42,929 bases of DNA from positions 1 through 42,929 of the forward strand of contig CANNDT010000032.1 of assembly GCA_947503365.1 (NCBI GenBank), written 5' to 3'. Positions 23,649 through 35,157 of this stretch are shown here, piece after piece. The DNA is from CANNDT01 sp945876205 (lineage in GTDB: Bacteria > Acidobacteriota > Vicinamibacteria > Vicinamibacterales > UBA2999). A model generated the notes under the pieces. That model worked only from the letters and a program-made list of their open reading frames with translations. It made no database searches and was not told where the DNA came from. Position 1 is the stretch's first letter. Each line of letters begins with the position of its first letter. Both the position numbers and the translations under genes were made by a program.

Positions 23649-24581
23649 TTGAAGCCTTCAAGGCGATACACCATCGTTGTGGCCGACCGGAGCTCAGGCG
23701 TTGTGCGCCGAGTGACGATTGCGGTCCGCCCGGTCGCACTGACGATGTGCGTACTGGTCGTGACGCCGATTCTGATCGGCGTCGGCGCTGCGTGGAAAGA
23801 ACGCCACGATACGTCGGGCCTTCGCGCCAGCCATGTCGCGCTCGAGGCCGAGAACGCGAACTACCGCTCCGCGACCGAGGCGCTCGCCGGTCAAATCGCA
23901 TCGCTTCAATCAGCCATCGCCGATCTCGGCGCACGTTCAGCACTCGATCCGAGCCTGGCGCGCGCGATGGACAAGCTCCCCGCGCTCGTCAAGGCGCGCG
24001 CGATGGGCGGCTCGGCGGTCGATCCGAAACTCCAGGATTCCCAGTTCACCACCACGCTGTCATCGATGACGGTCCCCGAAGACACTTTCGGGCTACTCCG
24101 CACGGTGCTCGAGTCGCTCGAAATGCGCCTCCACGTCGTGCAGCGGAACGTCGACCGCCGCAACGCGCTGGCCGCGGCGACGCCGTCGATCTGGCCGGCC
24201 TACGGGTGGCTCTCGTCGACGATGGGCCCGCGGCGGGATCCGATCACGGGCGGGGCTGACTATCACGGCGGGCTCGATATCGCCGGCGAGCGCGGCCAGC
24301 CCGTCTTTGCGACGGCGGCCGGCACCATCAAGCACGTCGGTTACCAGGGCGACTACGGCAACCTGGTGACGCTCGACCACGGCTTCGGACTCGAGACGCG
24401 CTACGGCCACCTGCAGAATTTCTCGGTAAAGAGCGGTGCCAAGGTCCAGCGCGGCGACCTCATCGGGCACGTGGGCGCCACGGGCCGGGCTACCGGTTAT
24501 CACCTGCACTACGAGGTGCGCGCCAACGGGCGCCTCCTCAATCCGCTCCAGCTCCTCACACAAAAACCCCGCGCCGAATAG
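23649..24581 (+). CDS. Membrane-anchored M23 peptidoglycan endopeptidase
   Basis: A TTG at 23649 gives 310 residues starting MKPSRRYTIVVADRSSG, a usual beginning for this group; upstream in-frame codons do not look coding. One transmembrane helix (VALTMCVLVVTPILIGVGAAW) is followed by a coiled coil (VALEAENANYRSATEALAGQIASLQ) and a C-terminal LytM/M23 domain (about 195-305). The zinc ligands are visible in YHGGLDIAG (HxxxD) and HLHYEV (HxH), with a further His in RYGHLQNF. The domain layout matches murein hydrolases or EnvC/NlpD-like activators, but the full set of metal ligands indicates an active enzyme. It is divergent from the transporter and lies just before secA. Confidence 0.88.
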   Translation: MKPSRRYTIVVADRSSGVVRRVTIAVRPVALTMCVLVVTPILIGVGAAWKERHDTSGLRASHVALEAENANYRSATEALAGQIASLQSAIADLGARSALDPSLARAMDKLPALVKARAMGGSAVDPKLQDSQFTTTLSSMTVPEDTFGLLRTVLESLEMRLHVVQRNVDRRNALAAATPSIWPAYGWLSSTMGPRRDPITGGADYHGGLDIAGERGQPVFATAAGTIKHVGYQGDYGNLVTLDHGFGLETRYGHLQNFSVKSGAKVQRGDLIGHVGATGRATGYHLHYEVRANGRLLNPLQLLTQKPRAE

Positions 24582-24604
24582 TCCCGCGACAACCTGCGGT
24601 TTCC

Positions 24605-24632
24605 TTGCCGATTGTCGTACAATCGGTAGATA
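24605..24632 (+). promoter_or_regulatory. Candidate promoter upstream of secA
   Basis: TTGCCG (24605-24610) and TAGATA (24627-24632) are 16 bases apart, about 32 bases before the secA ATG. A CCGATTG/CAATCGG inverted repeat lies in the spacer and may be an operator. A TACAAT hexamer (24618-24623) is an alternative -10. Consensus match only. Confidence 0.35.
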
Positions 24633-24664
24633 TTCCTGCGTAGTCAGCGGTTTCCGTACAACTC

Positions 24665-27600
<2,936 letters not shown>

Positions 27601-27601
<1 letters not shown>

Positions 27602-29124
27602 TGGACCTCAAGACCGATCAACTCACGCTCACCTCCACCGGGGCCGACTTTGCGACGGCGCTGACCTTTGACGACGTCCTGCTGGTGCCGCAGCACTCGA
27701 CGGTGCTGCCCACGCAGGTGGACGTCTCGACCCGGCTGACGCGCAACATCCGGCTCAATGTGCCGCTGGTGAGCGCGGCCATGGATACGGTGACCGAATC
27801 AGAGCTGGCCATCGCCATGGCGCAGCAGGGCGGCGTCGGCATCATCCACAAGAATCTTTCGGTGCAGGACCAGGCGGCTGAAGTCGATCGCGTGAAGCGC
27901 TCGGAGAGCGGGATGATTGTCAACCCGATCACGCTCGCGCCGACCAACCGGATCTACGAAGCGCTCGATCTGATGAAGACCTATCGCATCTCGGGCGTGC
28001 CGATCACCGAGGACGGCAGCAAGGAAGGCCGGCTGGTCGGCATCCTCACCAATCGCGATCTGCGGTTCGAGACCAACACCGCCCGCGCCATCAGCGAGGT
28101 GATGACGAAGGATCCGCTCTTCACCGTGCCGGTCGGCACCACGCTCGACGAGTCGCGCGAGATCCTGCACAAGCACAAGGTCGAGAAGCTCCTGGTCGTC
28201 GACAAGAATTTCCGGCTGAAGGGCTTGATCACGGTCAAGGACATCCAGAAGCAGATCAAGTATCCGAATGCGTGCAAGGACGCGCTCGGCCGGCTCCGTA
28301 CCGGCGCCGCGGTCGGCGTGGCGAAAGACTCGATGGAGCGCGCCGCCGCGCTGGTCGGCGCCGGCGTCGACGTGCTCGTCATCGATACGGCGCACGGGCA
28401 TTCACAGGGCGTCATCGACATGGTGGCGCGCATCCGCCGCGAGTTCCCCCATACCGACCTGATCGCCGGCAACGTCGCAACCGCCGAGGCGACCGAGGCG
28501 TTGATTGGCGCGGGCGTTGATGCGGTAAAGGTTGGGATTGGCGGCGGCTCGATCTGCACGACGCGCGTCGTCGCCGGCATCGGCGTCCCGATGATCAGCT
28601 CCGTCATGGAGTGCGCGAAGGCCGCGGCGGCTCGCAATGTTCCGGTCATCGCCGACGGCGGCATCCGCTACTCGGGTGACATCGTCAAGGCAATCGCCGT
28701 GGGCGCGAGCTGCACGATGATCGGGAATCTCTTCGCCGGCACCGATGAGAGCCCCGGCGAGCTGATCCTCTTCCAGGGACGCAGCTACAAGGAATATCGC
28801 GGGATGGGATCGATCGGCGCGATGCGCCGCGGCAGCCGCGACCGCTACTTCCAGGACGAATTCGACCTCGAGGGCGGCCGCGCCGCCGACAAGCTGGTGC
28901 CTGAAGGCATCGAAGGCCGCGTCGCCCACAAGGGCACCGTGCAGGCGATGATTCACCAGCTCGTGGGCGGGCTCCGTGCGGGGATGGGTTACTGCGGAAG
29001 CGCGACGATCCCCGAGCTGCAGCGCAAGGCAAAGCTCATTCGCATCACGCCCGCCGGCGCCCGTGAAAGCCACGTCCACGACGTGACGATCACGAAGGAA
29101 GCGCCGAACTACAGGATGGAATAG
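27601..29124 (+). CDS. guaB: Inosine-5'-monophosphate dehydrogenase
   Basis: A 507-residue IMP dehydrogenase, the rate-limiting NAD-dependent step from IMP to XMP in guanine nucleotide synthesis. N-terminal FATALTFDDVLLVPQHSTVLP is typical. Two CBS domains are inserted at about residues 100-220 (GVPITEDG, LLVVDKNFRLKGLITVKDI). The catalytic loop is GIGGGSICTTRVVAGIGVP with active-site Cys319. The phosphate site DGGIRYSGDIVKA and the flap with RGMGSIGAMRRGSRDRYFQ follow. The ATG at 27601 is chosen because of the overlap with the secA stop; the upstream open frame is coincidental. Purine synthesis coupled to secA by overlap is not a standard gene order. A palindrome follows the stop codon. Confidence 0.98.
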
Positions 29125-29145
29125 GCGAGCCTCACAAGGCTCGCC
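29124..29145 (+). terminator. Hairpin directly after guaB
   Basis: GGCGAGCCT (29124-29132) and AGGCTCGCC (29137-29145) form a perfect nine-base stem that begins at the last base of the stop codon. No T run follows, so it may be a transcript-stabilising or attenuating hairpin rather than a classical terminator. It lies between convergent genes. It matches the layout of the palindrome at 13487-13508. Confidence 0.6.
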
Positions 29146-29155
29146 CCACAAGATT

Positions 29156-31531
29156 TCAGCGCGTGCCGAGCGTACGGGCCGCCGCGATCGCTGCCTTCAC
29201 CCGTTCTGGCGTGAAGGGCACTTCTCGCAGTCTCACACCCGTCGCGTCGAAGATAGCGTTGCCGATCGCGGCGCCCACCACCACGATTGACGTCTCTCCC
29301 GCCCCCATCGCCTTCCCCGCCGGCTGATTGATCAGGACGACCTCGATGTGCGGGATATCTCCGCCCACCGGGATGCTGTGATACGTGCGCCAGTCGACGG
29401 CGGTCACCTTCTGGTCGTCCCAGGTGACCTCTTCGAGCAGCGTCCGGCTGATGCCGTGAAACGCGCCGCCTTCGAGCTGGTTCTTCAGGCCGTCGGGATT
29501 GGAGATCGGACCGGCGTCGGCGGCAATCACCAGCCGCTTCACGACGACGGCTCCAGTCGATGGATTGACTTCGACGTCCGCGGCCATCGCGACGTAGGAG
29601 TTATCCACCTCGCACGCCTGGCTGGCGAATCCACGGCCGGTGAGCACTCTGTCGCGAGACACGGGCTTTGGTGACAGACGCCTCTCCCACCCCGCCGTCC
29701 TCGCGGCGGCGTTGATCACGTCCTTGAGCCGCTGGTCGGTGAGATGGCGCGTCCGGTATTCCACCGGGTCGGCCTTCACGTGCGTCGCGATCTCGTCCAG
29801 GAAGCTTTCGTGGGCAAACGTGTTCTGCAGGCGCTCCGGCGCGCGCAGCGGACCGGTGAAGAAAGGCGAGAGCACGCGATGCGTCAGCGCGCGCTCGGAC
29901 TGCACGGTACCAACACCGCCGTCCTTGCCGGCCACGCGGCCGCGGACGTAGGCGGGCGCCGTGTTGTTGTCGGCGACGAACTGCGTCGGCGCCGGCGACG
30001 GCGTGCGCGGAGCGAATGCACCCGGCTGGAAGCCCGCGACGAATCCGGTCGCGACATTGCCAGGATTGCCGCCGCCAGGACGGCCACCGCGCGCGGCGGA
30101 CCACGCCTCGTAATCCCAGGCGACGATGGTCCCAGAGGCATCCACGCCCACCCGCTGGTCGATGACGAACGGCAGGCCGTAGTTCTCCCAGGCCATTTCA
30201 TCTTTGCGCGCGAGCTGGACGCGCACCGGCCTGCCCACCGCCTGCGACATCAGCGCCGCGTCAAACGCCACGGTGTCGGCGCCATTGATGCCGTAGCAGC
30301 CGGAGCCTCTCCTGAAAATCACGCGCACGTCATCCCGCACCCGGCCCAGCACCATCGCCGTGGTGCCACGCAGTGCGTGGACGTTCTGGCTCGCGGCGTA
30401 AATAGTGATCCCGTCGCTCCTGACGTCGGCGACGGCACACGAGCTGCCGACCGAGCCGTGCATCTGGTAGGGATAGAGGTAGGTCGCCTTGATGATGCTG
30501 GCCGCACCCGCGAGCTTCGCTTCAACATCACCGGAATCGACGACGAGCGTGTCGCGGCTGGGCAGCGTTCGCAGGTACTCGTACGACCCGCGCTGGTTCG
30601 GCAGCCCGGTGCCCGGCGTCCATTTCACCGCGAGCTTCCCCGCCGCCTGGATCGCCTGCCACGGCTTCTCCGCCACCACGCCCACGAAGCTGTTCTTCAC
30701 GACGACGCGGACGACGCCTGGCATGCCGGCGATCGACGCCTCATCGACGCTGATGAGCGTCGCGCCAACAGCCGGAGGACGCACGACGCGGCCATGCAGC
30801 ATGCCGTCGACGCGGACGTTGTGCACGAACTCCGCTTCGGCGGTCACCAGGCCGGGGATGTCGAGCCGCGGCACCGGCTTGCCCAGGATCGTCCAGTCAC
30901 GCGACGGCTTGCGCTTCGCGTTCTTGTCGATCGCGACCTCGAACTTCCTGCCGCCGACGAGCTCGCCGTAGCCGACGCTGCGCGACGGATCGGTCGTGAG
31001 CCTGACGACGCCGTCCACCGCGACGAGTTGTTCGACGGGCACGTTCAGTCTGGTTGCCGCGAGCTTCACCAGCGCCTCACGCGCGGACGCGGCGGCGAGC
31101 GCCAGGCCACCGGCGTTGAAGTTCGTGGGATGCGATTGCGCGCCGGAGGTCGTCCCCTGGTCCGGGGTGATCGAGGTGTCGCACTGCAGGAGCGTGAGCC
31201 GCGACAGCGGAATGCTGAGCTCCTCGGCCACGAGCTGTGCCTGCGCGGTAAACAGCCCCTGCCCAAGCTCGCATTTTCCCGTGTACGCGGTGACACGGCC
31301 GTCGGCGGCAATCGCGATCCACGAGTCGAGGCGATCGACCGGTACGCCGCTCGGCGCGCCGCCGGGGCCGCCCTGGGCGAAGCCGACTCGCGCGGCGAGT
31401 GATGCCGCGCTGAAGGTCACGATCAGAGCGCCAGAGCTCTTGATGAAGCCTCGGCGCGTGAAGCCGGCGTTCACGAACGCAGCGCGTGCGTCGGGAGTCA
31501 TCTTCAGGATCGTGCGGCGAGCGGGCTTCAT
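29156..31531 (-). CDS. Molybdenum hydroxylase large subunit, isoquinoline 1-oxidoreductase beta (IorB)-like
   Basis: A 791-residue molybdopterin-cytosine-dinucleotide-type oxidoreductase subunit of the xanthine oxidase family. The ATG at 31531 overlaps the small-subunit stop (ATGA). The N-terminus has a Tat signal: NAGFTRRGFIKSSGALIVTF followed by an AARVGFAQG cleavage region, so the enzyme is exported folded. Later motifs include GKCELGQGLFTAQAQLVAEE, CDTSITPDQGTTSGAQSHP, HGRVVRPPAVGATLISVDE, DEIATHVKADPVEYRTRHL and the C-terminal GAGETSIVVVGAAIGNAIFDATG. These match IorB/aldehyde-oxidase-like proteins of the single-polypeptide, FAD-less type. It pairs with the 2Fe-2S subunit next door. The substrate is probably an aldehyde or N-heterocycle, but this cannot be decided. 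Confidence 0.92.
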   Translation of the reverse strand: MKPARRTILKMTPDARAAFVNAGFTRRGFIKSSGALIVTFSAASLAARVGFAQGGPGGAPSGVPVDRLDSWIAIAADGRVTAYTGKCELGQGLFTAQAQLVAEELSIPLSRLTLLQCDTSITPDQGTTSGAQSHPTNFNAGGLALAAASAREALVKLAATRLNVPVEQLVAVDGVVRLTTDPSRSVGYGELVGGRKFEVAIDKNAKRKPSRDWTILGKPVPRLDIPGLVTAEAEFVHNVRVDGMLHGRVVRPPAVGATLISVDEASIAGMPGVVRVVVKNSFVGVVAEKPWQAIQAAGKLAVKWTPGTGLPNQRGSYEYLRTLPSRDTLVVDSGDVEAKLAGAASIIKATYLYPYQMHGSVGSSCAVADVRSDGITIYAASQNVHALRGTTAMVLGRVRDDVRVIFRRGSGCYGINGADTVAFDAALMSQAVGRPVRVQLARKDEMAWENYGLPFVIDQRVGVDASGTIVAWDYEAWSAARGGRPGGGNPGNVATGFVAGFQPGAFAPRTPSPAPTQFVADNNTAPAYVRGRVAGKDGGVGTVQSERALTHRVLSPFFTGPLRAPERLQNTFAHESFLDEIATHVKADPVEYRTRHLTDQRLKDVINAAARTAGWERRLSPKPVSRDRVLTGRGFASQACEVDNSYVAMAADVEVNPSTGAVVVKRLVIAADAGPISNPDGLKNQLEGGAFHGISRTLLEEVTWDDQKVTAVDWRTYHSIPVGGDIPHIEVVLINQPAGKAMGAGETSIVVVGAAIGNAIFDATGVRLREVPFTPERVKAAIAAARTLGTR

Positions 31532-31992
31532 GCCGTCCTCCCGTCCGCGTATTTCTTGATCGCGGCGATCATCCGCTGGTGCGTGAAGCACCGGCAGAGC
31601 ACGCCCGAGAGCGCCTGCTTGATGTCGGCATCGCTCGCCTTGGGGTTGCGATCGAGAAGCGCTTTCGCGGAGAGAATCGGTCCGCTCAGGCAGAACCCGC
31701 ATTGAGCGGCCTGCTCGTCGATGAAGGCTTTCTGGAGGGGATGCGGCTTCTCGCTGGTGCCGAGACCTTCGAGCGTGACCACTTCGGCCGAGCCGACGCT
31801 GCTCACCGGCGTCGAGCACGAGCGAACCGCGCGGCCGCCGACGATCGCCGTGCAGCTGCCGCACTGCCCGAGTCCGCAGCCGAATTTCGGGCCGCGCAGC
31901 CCGAGATCGTCGCTGAGCACATACAGCAGCGGAGTCGTTGGGTCGACGTCCACCGTGTGCGAACGGCCGTTGACCTTCAGCGTCATCATCAT
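31528..31992 (-). CDS. 2Fe-2S small subunit of molybdenum hydroxylase (IorA-like)
   Basis: A 154-residue iron-sulfur protein with two [2Fe-2S] clusters. The plant-ferredoxin-type site is C39, C44, C47 and C59 (GCGLGQCGSCTAI, then VRSC). The helical-bundle site is C98, C101, C133 and C135 (QCGFC, LCRCF). All eight ligands are present. It transfers electrons from the molybdenum centre of the large subunit. No FAD subunit follows, as in the two-subunit isoquinoline oxidoreductase type that uses a membrane-bound electron acceptor. It starts with three consecutive ATGs overlapping the tsaE stop and ends overlapping the large-subunit start, so all three are likely one transcript. Confidence 0.95.
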   Translation of the reverse strand: MMMTLKVNGRSHTVDVDPTTPLLYVLSDDLGLRGPKFGCGLGQCGSCTAIVGGRAVRSCSTPVSSVGSAEVVTLEGLGTSEKPHPLQKAFIDEQAAQCGFCLSGPILSAKALLDRNPKASDADIKQALSGVLCRCFTHQRMIAAIKKYADGRTA

Positions 31993-32414
31993 GAGGTCTC
32001 TTCCTCCCCGGATGTGCGAATCATAATCCGCCGCGTCGTCTCGTCAACCAGCGAGATCTCGACGAGAATCGCGCCGGGAATGCGGTGCGTCAGCCGTTCG
32101 GCCCACTCGATGGCGAGGACGCCGTCAGCCGCCCCTGTTTCCTCGAGCCCGAGGTCATCGGTGGCGGCTCGCTCCAGCCGGTACAGATCCGCGTGGTACA
32201 TCGTAAGCCGTCCGCCGCGGTATTCGTGAATGAGGGTGAACGTCGGGCTGCTGACCTCATCGGGATCGATGCCGAGGCCGGCGGCCAGGCCGCGCGCGAA
32301 TGCCGTCTTGCCGGCGCCGAGCGGTCCCGCGAGCAACACCACGTCCCCAGCCTTCAGGCGAGAGGCGAGGTCGCGGGCAATCTGTTGGGTGTCTTCTTCG
32401 GATTGACTGGTCAT
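31989..32414 (-). CDS. tsaE: tRNA threonylcarbamoyladenosine biosynthesis ATPase TsaE
   Basis: A 141-residue P-loop protein of normal length. Walker A is GPLGAGKT (30-37), followed by FARGLAAGLGIDPDEVSSPTFTLIHEY, in which SSPTFT is diagnostic. YHADLYRLE and a Walker B-like VLAIEWAERL follow. TsaE drives the TsaB-TsaD complex that makes the universal t6A37 modification on ANN-decoding tRNAs. It lies 35 bases after nnr, a gene order seen in many bacteria (YjeF-YjeE). The unusual feature is the four-base overlap with the molybdenum hydroxylase subunit downstream. Confidence 0.96.
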   Translation of the reverse strand: MTSQSEEDTQQIARDLASRLKAGDVVLLAGPLGAGKTAFARGLAAGLGIDPDEVSSPTFTLIHEYRGGRLTMYHADLYRLERAATDDLGLEETGAADGVLAIEWAERLTHRIPGAILVEISLVDETTRRIMIRTSGEEETS

Positions 32415-32449
32415 CGCCTCACGGGCCGCAAGGGCCCGCGCCGCATCCT

Positions 32450-34021
32450 TCAGGCGTCCTCGTCTTTTGCCTGTCCGGTGAGTTCATTCAGCGCCTCGCC
32501 GAGGAACGACAGGACGTCGGTCGCGGTCATGGAGACCTGGCCCTCGCTCGCCTCGGCGAGATCGCCGGCGGCACCGTGAAGGAATACGGCCAGCCGGCAG
32601 GCGGCTTCGGCGTCGAGTAACTGCGCCAGCCACGCCGCGATCATCCCCGTGAGCACATCGCCGGTGCCGCCCGTCGCGAGCCCCGCGTTGCCGGTCGGGT
32701 TGATGAAGATGTGGCCCTCGGGCGTGGCGATGATCGTGCGGTAGCCTTTGAGCACGACATACACATGATGCGTGCTGGCGAACTCGCCGGCGACTTCTAT
32801 CCGGTTCGACTGCACCTCATCGATGGTTGAGCCGATGAGCCGCGCCATCTCGCCCGGGTGCGGCGTGATGATCACGTCGCGCTCTTCCCTGCCCACGAGC
32901 CTGGCGGGATCGTCCGCAAACACGCTGATCGCATCGGCGTCCAGCACCAGCGGGATGTCTGCACGCTCGACCAGCGCGTGGACGAAATCCGCAACGCCGG
33001 GCCCGCGGCCGAGGCCAGGACCGCAGGCGATTACGTCGTGGCGCATTTCGAGCACGCGCTCGACGGCGTTGGCGGTTACGCTCCCGTCCTTGGCTTCGGG
33101 CAGCGGCTCGGTCATGAACTCCGGCGCCATCGACGCGATGATCGGCAGGCACGACGCCGGCGTCGCCACGGTGACGAGTCCCGCGCCGGATCGGAGACAG
33201 CCCATCGCCGACAGGTGCGCCGCACCGGTCTTGCCGCGCGAGCCCGCGACGATCGTGACGCGTCCGAAGTCGCCCTTGTGCGAGTCAGAGGTCCGCGGCT
33301 CGACCAGCTCGCGCACCTGCTCGGGTGTCAGCAGCTCGATATGCGGTCCCTCGAGGCTGTCGAGCACGTCATGCGGAATGCCAATATCGGCAATCACCAC
33401 GTCGCCGGCGTGCGCCTCGGCCGGAGGCAGGACGAGCGGCAGCTTTGGCGCCGCGAGCGTAACCGTCATCGACGCGTCGATGCAGTCGCCAATCAGATGG
33501 GACGTATCAGCCGAGAGACCGCTCGGCAGGTCAATCGAGACGATCGGGATGCCCGCGGCGTTGACGTCGGCAACCACCGTCTCCATCATCCCGCCGAGCG
33601 CCGACTTCAGGCCGGTGCCAAAGATCGCGTCGACGATCAGGCTGCACTGCGAGATCTCGGAGAAATGCAGCTCCCAGCTCTGCTCGTCGCCGACCTCGAC
33701 GACGGTGACGCCGAGACGGCCGAGGATGTCGAGGTTGAGGCGCGCATCGCCGCGCACTTCGGCCACCGTGCCGATGACGAACACCGAGGCATCGATCCCG
33801 CGCTGGAGGAGTGTCCGCGCGACGACAAAGCCGTCGCCGCCGTTGTTACCCCGCCCGCACAGGATGGCGACGCGGCCGTTGAGCCGCTCCTCGTAGGCCG
33901 CCTCGATCGCGGCGACGACCTGGCGGCCGGCATTCTCCATCAGCACCAGCGACGGGATGCCGATGTCTTCGATGGTGTAGCGATCGGCCTCGCGCATCTG
34001 CGCGGCGTTCAGGATTCTCAT
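32450..34021 (-). CDS. nnr: Bifunctional NAD(P)HX epimerase/dehydratase
   Basis: A 523-residue fusion that repairs hydrated NADH/NADPH. The N-terminal YjeF_N epimerase domain (about 1-215) contains ENAGRQVVAAI, GRGNNGGDGFVVAR, VDAIFGTGL and SIDLPSGLSADT. The C-terminal ADP/ATP-dependent dehydratase domain (about 230-510) is ribokinase-like, with KGDFGRVTIVAGSRGKTGAAHLSA, VLDADAISVF, ITPHPGEMARL and the substrate/ATP motif NPTGNAGLATGGTGDVLTGM. Both halves look intact. It is divergently transcribed from the aminotransferase gene 51 bases away and leads the tsaE operon. A small GC hairpin (CGGGCC/GGCCCG) lies between it and tsaE. Confidence 0.96.
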   Translation of the reverse strand: MRILNAAQMREADRYTIEDIGIPSLVLMENAGRQVVAAIEAAYEERLNGRVAILCGRGNNGGDGFVVARTLLQRGIDASVFVIGTVAEVRGDARLNLDILGRLGVTVVEVGDEQSWELHFSEISQCSLIVDAIFGTGLKSALGGMMETVVADVNAAGIPIVSIDLPSGLSADTSHLIGDCIDASMTVTLAAPKLPLVLPPAEAHAGDVVIADIGIPHDVLDSLEGPHIELLTPEQVRELVEPRTSDSHKGDFGRVTIVAGSRGKTGAAHLSAMGCLRSGAGLVTVATPASCLPIIASMAPEFMTEPLPEAKDGSVTANAVERVLEMRHDVIACGPGLGRGPGVADFVHALVERADIPLVLDADAISVFADDPARLVGREERDVIITPHPGEMARLIGSTIDEVQSNRIEVAGEFASTHHVYVVLKGYRTIIATPEGHIFINPTGNAGLATGGTGDVLTGMIAAWLAQLLDAEAACRLAVFLHGAAGDLAEASEGQVSMTATDVLSFLGEALNELTGQAKDEDA

Positions 34022-34072
34022 CAGTGGAAAGTTGCGCGAAGTGTACTACAGAGGATATGTTGCGAGGAGCGT

Positions 34073-34936
34073 ATGGCAGCCACGGTCAACGTCAACGGAC
34101 GCATCACGCCCGAGCGCGATGCGGTGATTTCGGTCTTCGATCACGGGTTTCTCTACGGCGAAGGCATCTACGAGACGATGCGGACGTACCACGGACGCCT
34201 GTTCCTGTACGAACGCCACACGCGCCGGCTGCGCAACTCCGCGCGGATGATCTCGCTCGACGTCCCGTTCACCGACCAGCAGCTCTCGACACAGATTCGC
34301 GACACCATCGCCGCCTCGGGGCTCACCGGCGAGACCTACGTCCGCGTCCTCGTCACGCGCGGCGTCGGCGATCTCACCTACGACCCGCACGCCACGCCGG
34401 TACCATCCGTGGTCATCATCGTCAAGCCACACGTCGATCCCCCGGCGGAGGTCTATGCGAAGGGCGTCCACGCCGTCATCTGCGACATCGTCCGCAATCA
34501 CCCGGGCAGCGTGAACCCGATGATCAAGAGCAACAACCTGATGAACAGCGCCCTGGCGATGCAGGAGGCGCTCACGCGCGGCGGGTTCGAAGGGATCATG
34601 CGGAACTACAAGGGCGAGCTGACGGAGTGCACGACGTCCAATCTCTTCATCGTGCGAAACGGCGCCGCCGTGACGCCGCCGCTCGACGCGGGGCTGCTGC
34701 CAGGGATCACCCGTGAGTTTCTCTTTGACGTCGGCAAGGAGATCGGTATCGACGTTCTCGAACAGCCGCTCCGCGACGCCGACCTGTTCGCGGCCGATGA
34801 AGCCTTCCTCACCAGCACCACCCGCGAAGTCGTGCCGATCGTCACGGTGGACGATCGGACAATCGGTACCGGCACACCCGGCCCAGTCACGAACACGCTA
34901 CTGGACGGATTTCGAAAGCGGGCGCAGGCCGGCTAG
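34073..34936 (+). CDS. Class IV PLP-dependent aminotransferase (BCAT / aminodeoxychorismate lyase-like)
   Basis: A 287-residue fold-type IV enzyme. The start ATG at 34073 is preceded by GCGAGGAG. Motifs are VFDHGFLYGEGIYETMRTYHGRLFLYERHTRRL, TYVRVLVTRGVG, and the Schiff-base lysine in VNPMIKSNNLMNSALAM. TECTTSNLFIVRNG and LLPGITREFLFDV then complete the PLP site, and a final FLTSTTREVVPI is present. The length and motifs fit branched-chain aminotransferase, D-amino acid transaminase or aminodeoxychorismate lyase. I favour a branched-chain-type aminotransferase but cannot exclude the lyase. Its TAG shares the CTAG palindrome with the stop of the gcvP remnant on the other strand. Confidence 0.93.
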   Translation: MAATVNVNGRITPERDAVISVFDHGFLYGEGIYETMRTYHGRLFLYERHTRRLRNSARMISLDVPFTDQQLSTQIRDTIAASGLTGETYVRVLVTRGVGDLTYDPHATPVPSVVIIVKPHVDPPAEVYAKGVHAVICDIVRNHPGSVNPMIKSNNLMNSALAMQEALTRGGFEGIMRNYKGELTECTTSNLFIVRNGAAVTPPLDAGLLPGITREFLFDVGKEIGIDVLEQPLRDADLFAADEAFLTSTTREVVPIVTVDDRTIGTGTPGPVTNTLLDGFRKRAQAG

Positions 34937-35095
34937 GCGAACGCGTCGACCGGCGGACAGGAGCAGAACAGGTTCCGGTCGCCGTAGGGGTTGTCGATCC
35001 GGCCGATCGGCGGCCAGTACTTCTTCTCCTTCACGAACGGCAGCGGAAACGCGGCTTCCTCACGCGAATACGGATGCGTCCAGTTCGTGGCGGTG
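34933..35095 (-). pseudogene. gcvP: 3' remnant of glycine dehydrogenase (gcvP)
   Basis: About 54 codons up to TAG encode TATNWTHPYSREEAAFPLPF, then VKEKKYWPPIGRIDNPYGDR and NLFCSCPPVDAFA. This is the highly conserved C-terminus of GcvP, the P-protein of the glycine cleavage system. Full-length GcvP has about 950 residues, so more than 90 percent is missing. Homology stops abruptly near 35095, where unrelated codons begin, and a stop lies upstream in frame at about 35158. The stretch has no usable start and is a dead end. It marks where a deletion or insertion removed the rest of the gene. Confidence 0.85.
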
Positions 35096-35150
35096 CCGCC
35101 GCTGAATCCCGCAATACGCGTGATCGCAGATCCATCGAGTACGGGGCCAT
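35096..35150 (-). mobile_element. IS630-type transposase N-terminal scar
   Basis: From an ATG at 35150, preceded by GAAGGTG, the minus strand reads MAPYSMDLRSRVLRDSA. This resembles the first residues of IS630-family transposases (typically MxxYSxDLRxRVLxxxDxG). The similarity ends after about 17 codons, exactly at the gcvP remnant in another frame. Only ten bases separate it from the stop of the DUF2971-like gene. It is too short to be certain, but its place at a broken gene makes a transposon scar likely. Confidence 0.5.
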
Positions 35151-35157
35151 GGCACCT

